A DNA stretch of 64,000 nt, taken from assembly GCA_014218235.1 (NCBI GenBank), contig CM024760.1, positions 147,451,245 to 147,515,244 on the forward strand. The letters are read 5' to 3'. Position numbers and translations under genes: made by a program. Position 1 is the stretch's first letter, and each line of letters begins with the position of its first letter. Below, in pieces: positions 10,570-20,798 of this stretch. The DNA is from Colocasia esculenta (taxonomy: Eukaryota > Streptophyta > Magnoliopsida > Alismatales > Araceae). The notes below the pieces were generated by a model. That model was not told the DNA's origin. It worked only from the letters and a program-made list of their open reading frames with translations, and did not search any database.

Positions 10570-10850
10570 CATATTGGAGGTGCTCTTTTCCAAATACATA
10601 GGCTATCATATACATTGTTGATTCGAGTGACATTGACAGACTTGTAATTGCAAATGAAGAATTTCATGCCATTTTGGAGGTCTGTGAGTATTCTTTGGGT
10701 TGCATTTTACATAATGTGCTATGGGAGTACATTTAAGTGTGTAGCTATATGTGTTGTTATTTAAATAAAAAAAATAAAGCTTGTGTAATTGGATGTTTTG
10801 CAGGAGGAAGAACTTGAGGTGCCATTGTCCTTGTTTATGCAAACAAACAT
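10570..10850 (+). pseudogene. ARL1: ADP-ribosylation factor-like GTPase (ARL1/ARFB1-type) fragment, two exons
   Basis: Exon 1 (10570-10679) reads PYWRC, then AIIYIVDSSDIDRLVIA, then EEFHAILE, and ends at a GT donor. Exon 2 (10804-10850) follows a CAG acceptor, reads EEEL and, after a one-base frame loss, GAIVLVYANK, then meets another GT donor. The intron falls exactly between ILE and EEEL. ARL1-type GTPases act at the trans-Golgi. Here the P-loop and C-terminus are missing, and a TAG at 10601 replaces the expected CAG (Gln). The NK of the NKxD guanine-specificity motif is visible but its Asp would lie in a missing exon. Other ARF/ARL members are possible; the VDSSD-to-EEFHAIL stretch fits ARL1 best. 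Captured in the CACTA element, same strand as SF3B2. Confidence 0.85.
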
Positions 10851-11372
10851 GTAAAGCTTTCCTTCCCTATTTTTTCTTTTAGTTAAGCATTTATGAATCT
10901 GTTTTCTACTGGGCAGTCAGTCTGATGACTGATTGTCTTCTGTCAGAAGTACTTATAGTACAATTGAGTTTCTTTAATTTTGGTCGATTTGTAGTAAAGG
11001 TGCCTGGTTGATGTAAGGTGACACACAGTGGAATTCTATAGACTTCCTTCCATGTTTATGACTGTGGTGGTAAACTAAGGCATGACATTATTTTAAATGC
11101 AAGCACTCTGAGTTGTGTACTCCAAGACCATATTAAACTAAAAAATGCATATCCAGCTTCACAATCTTTGTTGAATTTTCTGTTGTAACTTCTTCATACT
11201 GGGATCACACACCCCAATGGAATTATACAATATAATGAGGAGGGTCAAAAGAAGTGCTTGAGAATAGTCCAAGACACTTGTAGTTCTCTTTCAAAAAGTT
11301 GCATATAATCTAGTTATACTTATACATGCTCAATATTTTTTTATATGTTTGGATTTTTCATACATGTTATAG

Positions 11373-11613
11373 TTGATTGGAAAACGTGTCCTTTTAGTTG
11401 ACATTGAGATGCAACATGTAGCTGATGGAATCCTCGTCAGCACAGAAATTGAAAAGGTAGTCATGGGCCGCAAAATAGGCACTGAGTATTGTGAGGTATC
11501 AATCACCCATGCTCAAAGGCCAAACACATCACTATTTGTTAAGGATCAGTTTAGGAAAAGGTTGAGTGATGCTCTCAGAAGCCACATCTTATGGTTAAAG
11601 GACTATGTAAGTA
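11373..11613 (+). pseudogene. Single open exon resembling the TNP1/En-Spm transposase domain
   Basis: The block follows TTATAG (acceptor-like) and ends at TAT before GTAAGT (donor-like), and reads open for about 80 codons. Visible features are VLLVDIEMQHVADGILVS, MGRKIGTEYCEVSI, RPNTSLF and HILWLKDYV. The order (Val-Ala-x-Gly-x-Leu-x-Ser, then Gly...Tyr-Cys-Glu-Val, then ending Trp-x-Lys-x-x-Val) resembles the plant TNP1/Transposase_23 domain of CACTA accessory proteins, judged from memory. If so, this is the element's own relic rather than a captured host exon. It is the best-preserved coding block inside the CACTA element. I see no neighbouring exons of the same protein. An unrelated host exon cannot be excluded. 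Confidence 0.45.
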
Positions 11614-13764
11614 GTTAACTATTTCTTCCAATTTAACATTTCTTCCTATGTCTTCAATTTGGTAACTTTTAGCCTTTCAGGTTCTGGTCCATCCATGATG
11701 CTGCTTGGTTTTGACTTCATGTTGACTAACATTGCTGGACTACACACATTGACTACATGCATGAACATTGCTGGACAAACTTTATATTTTGAGATACACT
11801 GGCCCATTTTGTTGAGACAAACTTTTTATTTTGAGATACACTTGCCTTTTTTTTGAAGCAGACTTCTTATTTTGAAATACACTGGCCTTTTTTTTTTTGA
11901 AGCAGACTTTTTTTTTTGTATATGGAGGTCATGTGCTTATATATATATATGGTTGCCATGGGCCTTTAGTGGAGTTTCCCTCTTGTATATGGACATGCTT
12001 GCTTGATATATGGAGGCCATGTGTGTATGGCTGCTAATATGTTTTGTTCTTTCTTGCTATGGATGCTAGATCTTATATTGTTTCAAGAAAATATGGATGC
12101 TAGATCTATTGGTTTTTCATTATTTTTTGGGTGTTCAAGGAGAAGGAAGTTGTATAATATATAAGCATCTTTAAATGGTGTTAGGTTGTCAACCCCCCTG
12201 CAATCACCTTTGCAATGGCAGTAGCTCTAAGGTACGTTACTCTCAGGCAGTTCTAATTTTTTTTTGGGGGGTAAATGGGAGGATTCCTCTACACCACATC
12301 AGGAAGATTCCTCTTTATTTGCATGCCAAAGATGCAAGCAATGTTTTGTTACAGCATCTTATCCATTTAGTCTTTGCCAATTTTCTATAAGTGGTCTTTG
12401 CCAAGTTTCTAAAGTGCCTAAGCTTATTTTACCTTTCCTTCCAGGTGAGTCATCACCCTCTGATGAGTGAAGGGCAACTGGGAGAACAGTGTGCAAAAGA
12501 TTGAGGCTGGTCAATGGAAGACAACTCCCATTATAAGCATCTTCCCCAACTTTGGATCAACAGGGAGCATTGAAAGGTATTTTCCTGATTTAGAAGAGGA
12601 GACTATTTATAGGAAGACAAATAAAGAATGTTACCGGTATAGTAATGAAACCAATGATCTTCATCCCAAGCTTCCTAAGCAGGCACATCCTAATTAAGTT
12701 TACCTAGATTGGTGAAGTTATCTTTCTCATCTAGTGCCCCTATCATCTTCATAAATTCTACTACATTTTGGACCTGCATCCATGAACATAGCATCAATGG
12801 GAAATAGAGTTTTTCAATGTATTGCGGGAACAAAGGGACAGAATTAGATTAACAACATGAAATAGAAATGTTCAACAATTGTTTACTTTCTCCCTTCCCA
12901 TGCCCACCGATAGGACTGCATTTTAGAGACAATCTAAGGAAGCTTTTAGTCATGCTTCTTTCTTAAGAAGTTTAAAAGTGACAAGGGAATCTACAATGAC
13001 ACAGAACAACATGTTGGGAAGATGTGACAACAAAAATCGTTGGCAGATAAGCAATGTAGACAAGATCCTCTTCAGTGATACCAATGCTAATATGGATTAA
13101 AACGGATTGCATGATCCTCCATGCCTTCTCTTTTCCCCTATTATTTTCTGAACTCACTAGTCATAAAAAATAGCTAGGGGCTCTGGAGGTTGCAGAGCAG
13201 CTGACAAGTATTCTCCTATAGTTCCAAGTTGCAAACTCTTTATTTGCAAGCAAAGAGAATTCAAAGGAGTTCTCAAAAGTTTAGGAACCTGGTATTCTGC
13301 AAAGGCATCATATACACATCTTGGATAGAGGTGATAGCACTCTCTAGGTTGCACAGGACCAACTCTTCCTCTTCTCTACAATTTCAATGGCAAGATAACC
13401 AATAAATAAGATGGCCACAATGTGCTAGCGGTAGACTAAACTAAGGCAACAACAAAGAGGATAATTTGGGAAAAGAAGAAAAATGTCATCTCCCGCATGC
13501 ATTTACTTGCTGCCTATTTTCACTAATGCATGTCATAAGCATATATTTTAAAAGTCAACAACATGACACCATACTGCTAAACTACTTTCAGTGTCAACAT
13601 TATAATTCCAAAAACAGTGCATGAATATTCAGACATGCACATTACTAAGAGAAATGCAACCTAGCATCTCCCATAGATCTGTTTGCTGATCGAAATATAA
13701 AGGTTCTGAAAAGCGGGGGAAATATCTCCTCCACAATATGCTCCCATACCATCTTTCCTTCCAG
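11614..13764. other. CACTA interior without assignable gene
   Basis: Between the TNP1-like exon and DRP2 there are local duplications at 11740-11910 (TTTGAGATACACT-type units separated by T runs). An open frame at 12467-12697 contains SIFPNFGSTGSIERYFPD, which I do not recognise. It follows a pyrimidine tract and could be another captured exon. No other support is seen. Confidence 0.3.
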
Positions 13765-14257
13765 AACTCACACTGAAATTGATTGATCTACCTGGACTGG
13801 ATCAGCGAGCCATAGATGACTCAATGGTGTGTCACTATTAACAGATTGCCCTTTTCTTGATCTGCGTTCTCTTGAACTTGTGTGATTCAGTTTGTGCTTC
13901 CATCTTCACTATTTGAGTGCTTGTTGATTCTGCTTCATTGGTTACATTTCTAAGTCTTTCTGGCGGGTTGATTTTCTTCTTCAGGTCAATGACTATGCTG
14001 GTCATAATGATGCTATATTGTTCGTCATAATTCCTGCAGCCCAGGCACCTGAAATTTCTTCTTCACGTGCTCTCAGGCTTGCTAAAGAGTTTGATGCAGA
14101 CGGTCTGTACTGGCATTTTTTATTGTTATTCGAAGTTAGCCTGATTTAGAATTTTTTTTATGTCTAGACGCCTTTGATCTTTGCATGTATATTTCCCTAG
14201 TCGTCATGTTTCATTATATCTTTCACCGATAGCTTTTGTTACATTATGATTTTCCTC

Positions 14258-14460
14258 TTTTTTTTTTTGAAATGTGGATAGTACCACATATTATATTGAT
14301 GGAAAGAGAGGATGTACAAGTGTATAGGTACAATAAAAAAACCCCTATATAGAGAGAAACCCACACCTAGAAGATGGAACCACCTTAACAAGGAATGAGA
14401 GCCCTCCACAACGCACAAATGTTTAGACCAAAAAGAAACTCTATCTCTAACAAGTTACCT
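14258..14460 (-). mobile_element. LINE 3-prime tail fragment (minus strand)
   Basis: A T-run is followed by GAAATGTGGATAGTACCAC and GAGAGGATGTACA. This parallels the start of the better LINE tail at 14538 (GTGGATTATACCGCC, then GGAGGAAGTACA). It therefore looks like another 3-prime end of the same LINE family, poly-A tail to the left on the minus strand. No clear target duplication is seen. Confidence 0.45.
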
Positions 14461-14529
14461 TAAGGTTTTCTTACTGCCTAATTGTACAACCATTTAATCT
14501 TTACTTGTATGTGTGCCCCAGTGGTTACA

Positions 14530-15001
14530 ATCTCTCTCTTTTTTTAGAATAAGTGGATTATACCGCCAATTTTATTAAATAAAAGGAGGAAGTACAGAAA
14601 AAGAGAAGGAGAGAAAAGATTCCTCAACCTACCACACAAAATTGAAGACAAGAAGACTCCACAAATACAGGCAGCTAAATGTCATTTCTCACAATTTACT
14701 GCCAACTAGTACCACTATAAGAGTTCCAAGTATGTGCAGAGTGCAATGGAACAGAAGGAAGAGCCTCAAGGCAAATATTCTCAATATAAATAGGTCTTCC
14801 CAGGACGATGCAGTCATTCCTTTCTGGCCAAAAATTCCAACAAATTGCATGTCGAAATAGCTTAAGACTTGAGTTCTTGGGCTGATAGCTTTCATTAATA
14901 CCTTTCAACAGTTGCTGCATCTGCTGAAGAAAGGAGAAATTGAGGTTTATCAATGCCAATTGCCCAAACCTCTTCCAAGCTTCATTGAATATGGGACACA
15001 A
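14530..15001 (-). mobile_element. 5-prime-truncated LINE insertion with target site duplication
   Basis: A T-run (poly-A on the minus strand) begins the element. Minus-strand translation near 14990-14700 shows FRHAICWNFWPERNDCIV, the W-x-x-R-N type block at the C-terminal end of plant LINE reverse transcriptases. The insertion is bracketed by CCCCAGTGGTTACA (14516-14529) and CCCCAGTGGCTACA (15002-15015), a 14-bp target duplication with one mismatch. It lies in the DRP2 intron. Confidence 0.75.
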
Positions 15002-15164
15002 CCCCAGTGGCTACATTGACTAGATCTTTCTTTATTTTTATAGCATAATTTTTTTTATTATTATTCCATACTTTTTGTTTATAGGTACACAGACAATTGG
15101 TGGACACTGTTTCCCAACAGATTCACAAGCGAATGAAAGTTAGGCTTCCCAACCTGCTATCAGG

Positions 15165-17530
15165 GTAAGTGTTGTAGTTATTTTTTAGTATATGAGGAAT
15201 GATTTTTCATGTACTTTATAATTGGCTGTTTATCTGTACTTGTAGACATTAGCAGCCATTTAAAACTCTATGAAACCATCAATGATGGGTAAAGCAACTT
15301 ACAGATGGAGAAAAAAGGACACTTTTTCTCCTAGTGCTTATCCTTTGCCCACTAACTTGCAGCGGACATCAGTCTTGCACATCTGCTTTGGTTGAAGATT
15401 GAATATCCAACTTTTCACTATCACCCTTTCATAGATCCTACAACAAAAACACATGATTTTTTATTGTTCAAATTTACCTCCAATGCATCATAGCTCATGT
15501 TCACACTTCACACCCACTGTTAAGTGTTAACTAGAACAGACCATTCAGTGTGCTCTTCTTTATGCATAACCATACATGATTTTCCTTGTAGTCAATACAG
15601 AAGCAGCTGAATGCTTTTGTGTTACTTTTTCTTTTTTCTTGTAGTCTTCATCTTGTAGTTCTAGCTTTTTAAATTTTGTGAAGCACTCCTTTGGTCTTTG
15701 TGTATGTTGTCTCATGTTTTTTGAAGTTCAATAGTTGTAAACAGTTAAGGAATGCCTCCTCCACCTATGGTTGTACTGCCTCTATTTATTATTCAATAAA
15801 ATTGATGGTATCATCACATCTTTTCTAAGAAAAGAAAAACAAGTATGATTTTCATGTCTTTGACTAGGTGTTTTAGGCATTTGGACCTTGGCAAGACAGA
15901 GAGAGTGAGTTCTTGAGAAATTCTTGAGAGATTGCAAATTATATATGTAATATCTGCTAAGACCCTTTCCTAAATTTACTTTCACTTCTGCTCCAAGGCC
16001 TCTTATCCTGAAGTCTCCTCCCAAAATTTGCCTTATCATCTTTTGCCTTCATCTACATGTGGTTCTTTGGAGGTTTTTAGTTGTATACATGGTGCCTAGG
16101 AGACCTTTGTACTCACACCTGGCTGTTCTTAGCTGGAGGATCCTGTAACCATCCAAGATTAATGATGTGTAATGCCAGGGCCTTCTAAATAGCTAGATAT
16201 CTTTCTATGTTATGGATACTTTTCACTGCACTTAATTTCTTTGGTCTTTTGTTGAATGTGAAAAATAACTTCATCAGTATGTTGTTTTGTGACTCTAAGC
16301 ACTGTTCCTTATGGTTGTATCATTCCTTTACAAATTTGCTGCCTTTTTTTTTTCTTTCCCAAGCTTGGCAAAAGGATGGGAAAGATGAGCTAGGATCTGA
16401 TCAGTCTGCCAACATTTTATACAAATTAGCCAATCCATGTCAATTTTCTAAGCTTCACTGATTATTGGTTGATTTTTATGATAGCATTTCTTTCAGGATG
16501 GATAAACAAATTTCTTTTTATAATACTCCGAGTTGCATGCTCGGCTGGTGCAAATTTCACTCCACACATCATCACTGTTCCTTCTGGCGAGGTATACATT
16601 ATAGTATAATGTATAATCTTATCAAGCGCTCGAAGGTGGTCTTGCTACCTAATCTTTTCAAGCGCCTTCTTTATGTTATAGTCTTTTTGGGTATGCACGT
16701 AATGCCGCAAGGGATCACTTGCAGGTTCAAACAACAGATGGCTTATAGTTAGGATTTACTGGGTGAATTTTTCCCAAACAAAACCAAACTGGGGAAAACA
16801 TAAGCTTTGTATTCTTAGTGTATTATAGTTAGGATTTTCATTATAAAAATTAAATTCATGAACATGTATAAGTTAGAGAGACCCCTGTATAATAATTTAA
16901 TGAAGTATAAAACATATGATTCACGTTATTGATTTTAATCTCTTGATGCTTGAAAATATCAGACTGATTGGATGGTTTTGATTGAATAATGAACACCTCT
17001 TGGCCCTTATGCGCTCTGAAACTGTATGTGCCAATGATGTCAGTGTAGCTACCCACCAATTGGTTTCTTTTCTCAAGCTATCGGTTGTGTTTGATTGGTA
17101 AAGCCAACACCAGTATATGTGGGATCCTGGAAATATGAACCTAAGAGATGCACATGTTTATTTTGCAGCAGCAAAGGAAGGCCTTTTGTTTCTAAAAGAA
17201 GATGTGTAACATCCATATGCTTGGCAAAAGACAACATAGAATGCAATAATTGGACAAGTAATTGTATAATAAAACAGATCCGTATTAATATATTTTTCAA
17301 CTCCAATTTCTAAAGGTTTACTCTTCTGGCTACTAATAGATATTTGCGGAAATGAATACAATTGTTATTCTTAGTCATGATCCGACTTCCAAGTCTGTAA
17401 TAAACTGTTGCTAATTTCTAGACGTAGCATTACTCAAAGAAATATATGTTCTCCTAGCAGACATCAGGTCAATCTTCCATGTTGGTTTGAGGAAAAAAGG
17501 TCAATCATTCATGTATATTTCATCTCTATC
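15165..17530. other. CACTA interior, no gene recognised
   Basis: T-rich sequence with short frames. A few acceptor-like pyrimidine tracts followed by brief open stretches (for example near 16370 and 17166) could be remnants of further captured exons, but none is long enough to name. Confidence 0.3.
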
Positions 17531-17535
17531 TTTAA

Positions 17536-17760
17536 ATGCTTTATTCTGGTTGTCTGGGCACTGTTGGCTGTGCCGTACTGTGCCTGAGACTTTACGGTCC
17601 CCGACATGGTTTGGTACGTATAGTATTCATTTCTTCTTCATTATTTTGTTATAATTTAAATTTACATTTTTTTTGTCCGAACTGGACTAGACCAGTATGG
17701 TATGTTTGGTACCATACTGTGCCATGGGAAATGCTGTTCGGTCTGGTCTGGAGGCGTATC
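17536..17760. repeat. GTACC-palindrome repeat unit
   Basis: GC-richer segment with inverted pairs such as AGTATGGTA and TACCATACT around a short loop, and with CGTACTGTGCC and TTCGGTCTGGTCTGG. Similar GGTACCGTACC-type palindromic stretches occur at 58138-58260 and 60605-60660. It looks like a dispersed palindromic repeat of unknown class. Confidence 0.4.
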
Positions 17761-18980
17761 TCTGCAAATATGTTTGCATGGTAGGATAATATTAATGGAT
17801 GTGTATCTAAGAGTGGCATTCTCCCAATTATGCATGTAATGTCATTATTTTTGCAACTATCCCTATTCTTTTTTCATCTTTTGTTGCAAGTTTTTGAAGT
17901 TTGTAAATCTTATGTAGGCATATCCAAAAAAATCAACTATCTGGGACCCTTGATGTTCTGCAGGATCTTCCTCTCAAGAATTTGTAATTTTCTGAACCAT
18001 TTGAGAACTTCTGTTGCAAACACTTTCATTGTTTTCTTCCTATGATTAAGAATTCTCAATTTTTCTTGTTTGTTTTCATGAAAGCAAGAATGTAGAGAAT
18101 AACCTATTCTCTGGACCTGTACCTACAAAGTTATACAATATTCCAAAATTTAGATACATGTGTTCATTATATTTGTCACCAGCTTTTTAGATTTGTATTA
18201 AACCTATTCATTATATTCTTTGTTTTGCTTTTGATGTTTGTTCTGAATTATTTTAAAACCTGTTGAAAATGTATGATGCATTTTATGGCAATGACTTGAT
18301 TGTTTGTGCACATTTATAATCTTATTTTGGTCTTCTTGGATTTTATTCTTGCAGATCGGATGAGAATCCATTTAACACCACTTCTAGGATTTTATTCTTG
18401 CAGATCAGATGGCAATGACTTGATTGTTTAGTGTTTTGAGCCTTTTGTAGAGCCTATATTTGTACATTCCTCTTCTTATTTATACATTAGTGGTACCATC
18501 GACTTTTAAAAAAAAATGTTATATACAACAAACACCCCTGATTGATTGCCAGATCATAATAATTTTTGAACACAACAAAGTTCAAGTAAAGAGAACTTGG
18601 GCTTGATTTTTGGATTGTTGTTATTAGTTTTTTGGAGGATGATAATTGGTTTTTTTTTTTCTTTTAGCCTCTTTTAGTTTGGAGGAATTTACTATTTTGC
18701 TGGGAGATTTTGCACTTAAAATTGATGTAAGTTGTTCATCTATTTTTTTGTTTTTCCCTCTCATCTAACTAAAAATTTTGCTTTGCAGATCCGTGACTTC
18801 TCCAAGATGAAGAAAAACCCCAAGTTCTTCATTCAGATTGTCATTTTCTTCTTCTTAGCATATGTCATGATTGTTTCATCCTTAAAATTGACCGATATTT
18901 GAACTGTTTAAACAAAACGTAGATATTTTTCAATAAGTATAATTTTTTTGTTTCAATATGCATATCATATTTTGAATCTG
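17761..18980. other. CACTA interior, possible small exons
   Basis: At 18663-18735 an open stretch reads FSLEEFTILLGDFALKID and meets GTAAGT. At 18789-18900, after TTTGCAG, a second reads IRDFSKMKKNPKFFIQ and continues into hydrophobic residues to a TGA. The borders look spliceosomal, so this may be another captured gene. I do not recognise the protein. Confidence 0.3.
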
Positions 18981-19200
18981 TTTTGTCTTACATATGTGAA
19001 TGTGAATATGAGTGTACATGCATGGATGTGAGTGTGGATATGCATGGATATGAGAGTGGATATTTGAGTAGACATGTGGATGTGAATGTTATTTTGTTTA
19101 TGTGATGTATATGAGTGGATATGTGGATATGAATTTTATTTTAGTTATGTGGATGTAGATGTATTACATAGAATATTATATATGTATGTGTATAGGATGC
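18980..19200. repeat. Degenerate minisatellite (GTGGATATG-like)
   Basis: Irregular repeats of GTGGATATG, GTGAATATG and TGCATGGATGTGAG fill the segment, without a fixed period. It lies in the right subterminal region of the CACTA element. Confidence 0.55.
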
Positions 19201-19299
19201 ATGTTTGTAGAATAAATTCTACATGTTTACATATGATTTAGGTATGAGCACGTTTGATCAGATATGGATAGTTATATTTGTAAAAAAAAAAAACAAATG

Positions 19300-19702
19300 T
19301 ACACCTACGGTTTTTAATGGTCATGACTAAACATTATTACATACATTTATTTCTCATCATCTCAAAAAAGTTATTACTACGCTTATCAAACCATCAGTAT
19401 AGATGACTTCTACACTTACATTTATTTATCATCATCTCAAAAAGGTATTATTACGGTTACAAAACCATCAGTATAGGTGGCAATACTTATGCTTTTTAGG
19501 AATTTTTACCTACGGTTATTATTCGTATGAATAATCTAATATATAGCTACGATTATTTTTATGTGGGTATAGGCTTTAATCACGCGCGCATGCGTGTCGG
19601 ATTCAAACCGTAGCACTTTCCGTAGGTAAAGGGTTTTACCTTCAGATTTTTGGTATATACCTACGGTTATTACGCGAAGTTATAGGTCCTTTTTTTGTAG
19701 TG
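19300..19702 (-). repeat. CACTA right subterminal repeats and terminal inverted repeat
   Basis: ACCTACGGTT, CTACGGTTATT and CCGTAGGT occur several times, and two copies of CATCATCTCAAAAA plus AAACCATCAGTATAG lie about 70 bp apart. The terminus TTTTTTTGTAGTG ends at 19702 and abuts the GTG target duplication. Confidence 0.8.
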
Positions 19703-19705
19703 GTG

Positions 19706-20560
19706 ATAGAGTCTTTATATATATTTTTATTTAGAACTACTCTCATATACATTATTCTCTGTTTCCTCTGGTGACTGTCCTTATGAAGTTGACTTTGTTT
19801 CCAAGATTGCTTTGTAGGACCCTTACATTAATTAAGAAGTTAATAATTTTTCATGGAAAATCTATGAAAAAAGAATGAGTATGATTGGAAGTGATATCTT
19901 TTAATGTATTTGTTTCCCTGTTGGAGGTGATATCTCATTAGGGTGATAGATTTTCCCCTCCCTTACATTAATTCATGTTTGACATTTTCTTTTCCACTGG
20001 ATGATGATATGTACCCTCCCATTTGGTACCATTACCAGTAGCACATTTACACAGAGTTGCTTGTTGTTATGAGCTTTGTGGTAGTGTGCATGCCTCTTTT
20101 GAGATCCAGCTATTATATCATGCTTCTGTGATGAGCTCATAGCTAGAAAATTCAGTCACTTACTACATATTTGCATTTCATGTAATATATTGCATTCTGA
20201 CGATGAGGGAGATCAAGTACAGGTTATTCCAGACATTGGCCCTTCTGTGAAAACTACAGTAAATTCACAGATGGAATCTACATAATAGATGCCACCCCAA
20301 AAAATTGAAGAAAGCCACCTTTTGGATGAAAAAATCAAAAAAGGAGGGTCAGGGAGAAAAAAACAGAACATGAATAAGACCAGTTACTAACTGAAAAACA
20401 TCAATAAGTAAGTAAAGCCTATTTTCCTATAGAAAAGCAACAATATGAAACCCCAGAAACAATATCAATATGAAAACTGTATAGATTTACAACAAAGAAA
20501 TCAACTACTGGAAGAGTGCGACCTTGAAAACTGAGAAGCTACCTAAAGAACAACGGGAAG
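19706..20560. other. Gene-free flank of the CACTA element
   Basis: AT-rich sequence that was contiguous with 7542 before the CACTA insertion. No gene, element end or RNA gene is recognised. Confidence 0.4.
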
Positions 20561-20589
20561 ACAAAAAAAAATGGCGAACAAACAGCATG

Positions 20590-20798
20590 AACTGGGGGAA
20601 ATTTGGGGAAACACCGTTGAGTACCTCTCTGAAAATGGCGACTGTGAGGCTGCGACGGGAAGGCTGCAAGCTCGACGATGCGAACGAAGGATACCACTGA
20701 AAATAGACAGAAAAATATCAGGCACAGAGAAAAATATTGAAAAGGATACCACTGAAAAATCTTAAACAAAATTAAAGATAAGCAGTAATGTAGAGTAG
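20590..20798. repeat. Dispersed repeat, family B (copy 2)
   Basis: Matches 5236-5452, including GAAATTTGGGG, GAAAATGGCGACTGTGAGG and CAGGCACAGAGAA, and ending at AGCAGTAATGTAGAGTA. It lacks the ~40-base insert of copy 1. It leads directly into the ~765-bp tandem duplication. Confidence 0.65.

Larger units (their letters stand above)
13765..15164 (+). pseudogene. DRP2: Dynamin-related protein 2 (DRP2-type) GTPase gene fragment, three exons
   Basis: Exon 1 (13765-13826) reads LKLIDLPGLDQRAIDDSM, which includes the dynamin G3 motif DLPG. Exon 2 (13985-14102) reads VNDYAGHNDAILFVIIPA and APEISSSRALRLAKEF. Exon 3 (15085-15164) reads LVDTVSQQIHKRMKVRLPN. All have AG/GT borders. DRP2 proteins combine GTPase, PH and GED regions and act in clathrin-coated vesicle scission at the plasma membrane and trans-Golgi. 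The P-loop exon, the exons between 2 and 3 (including the TKxD region), and everything after the middle domain are missing. The intron between exons 2 and 3 contains two LINE tails. The fragment lies in the CACTA element on the same strand as SF3B2 and ARL1. It cannot make a working GTPase. Confidence 0.9.
7546..19702. mobile_element. CACTA (En/Spm) DNA transposon carrying several captured gene fragments (Pack-CACTA)
   Basis: The left end starts CACTACAAGAAATTGGG at 7546. The right end reads TTTTTTTGTAGTG up to 19702, so both ends are CACTACAA in inverted orientation. The element is flanked by perfect 3-bp duplications, GTG at 7543-7545 and GTG at 19703-19705, as expected for CACTA transposition. 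Subterminal copies of ACCTACGG/CCGTAGGT occur near both ends (7580-7620 and 19300-19690). Inside are fragments of an S-locus-type receptor kinase, SF3B2, ARL1 and DRP2 with introns retained, plus one TNP1-like exon. No intact transposase is visible, so it is presumably non-autonomous. Length is 12,157 bp. Boundaries are firm; the capture interpretation is inference from content. Confidence 0.9.

Noticed and set aside
9215..10850. Processed (retro-copied) pseudogenes
   Set aside because: Introns with GT-AG borders are retained in the SF3B2, ARL1 and DRP2 fragments.
9215..15164. A Helitron as the carrier of the gene fragments
   Set aside because: Helitrons lack inverted ends and target duplications. 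Here CACTACAA ends and a perfect GTG duplication are present at both sides.
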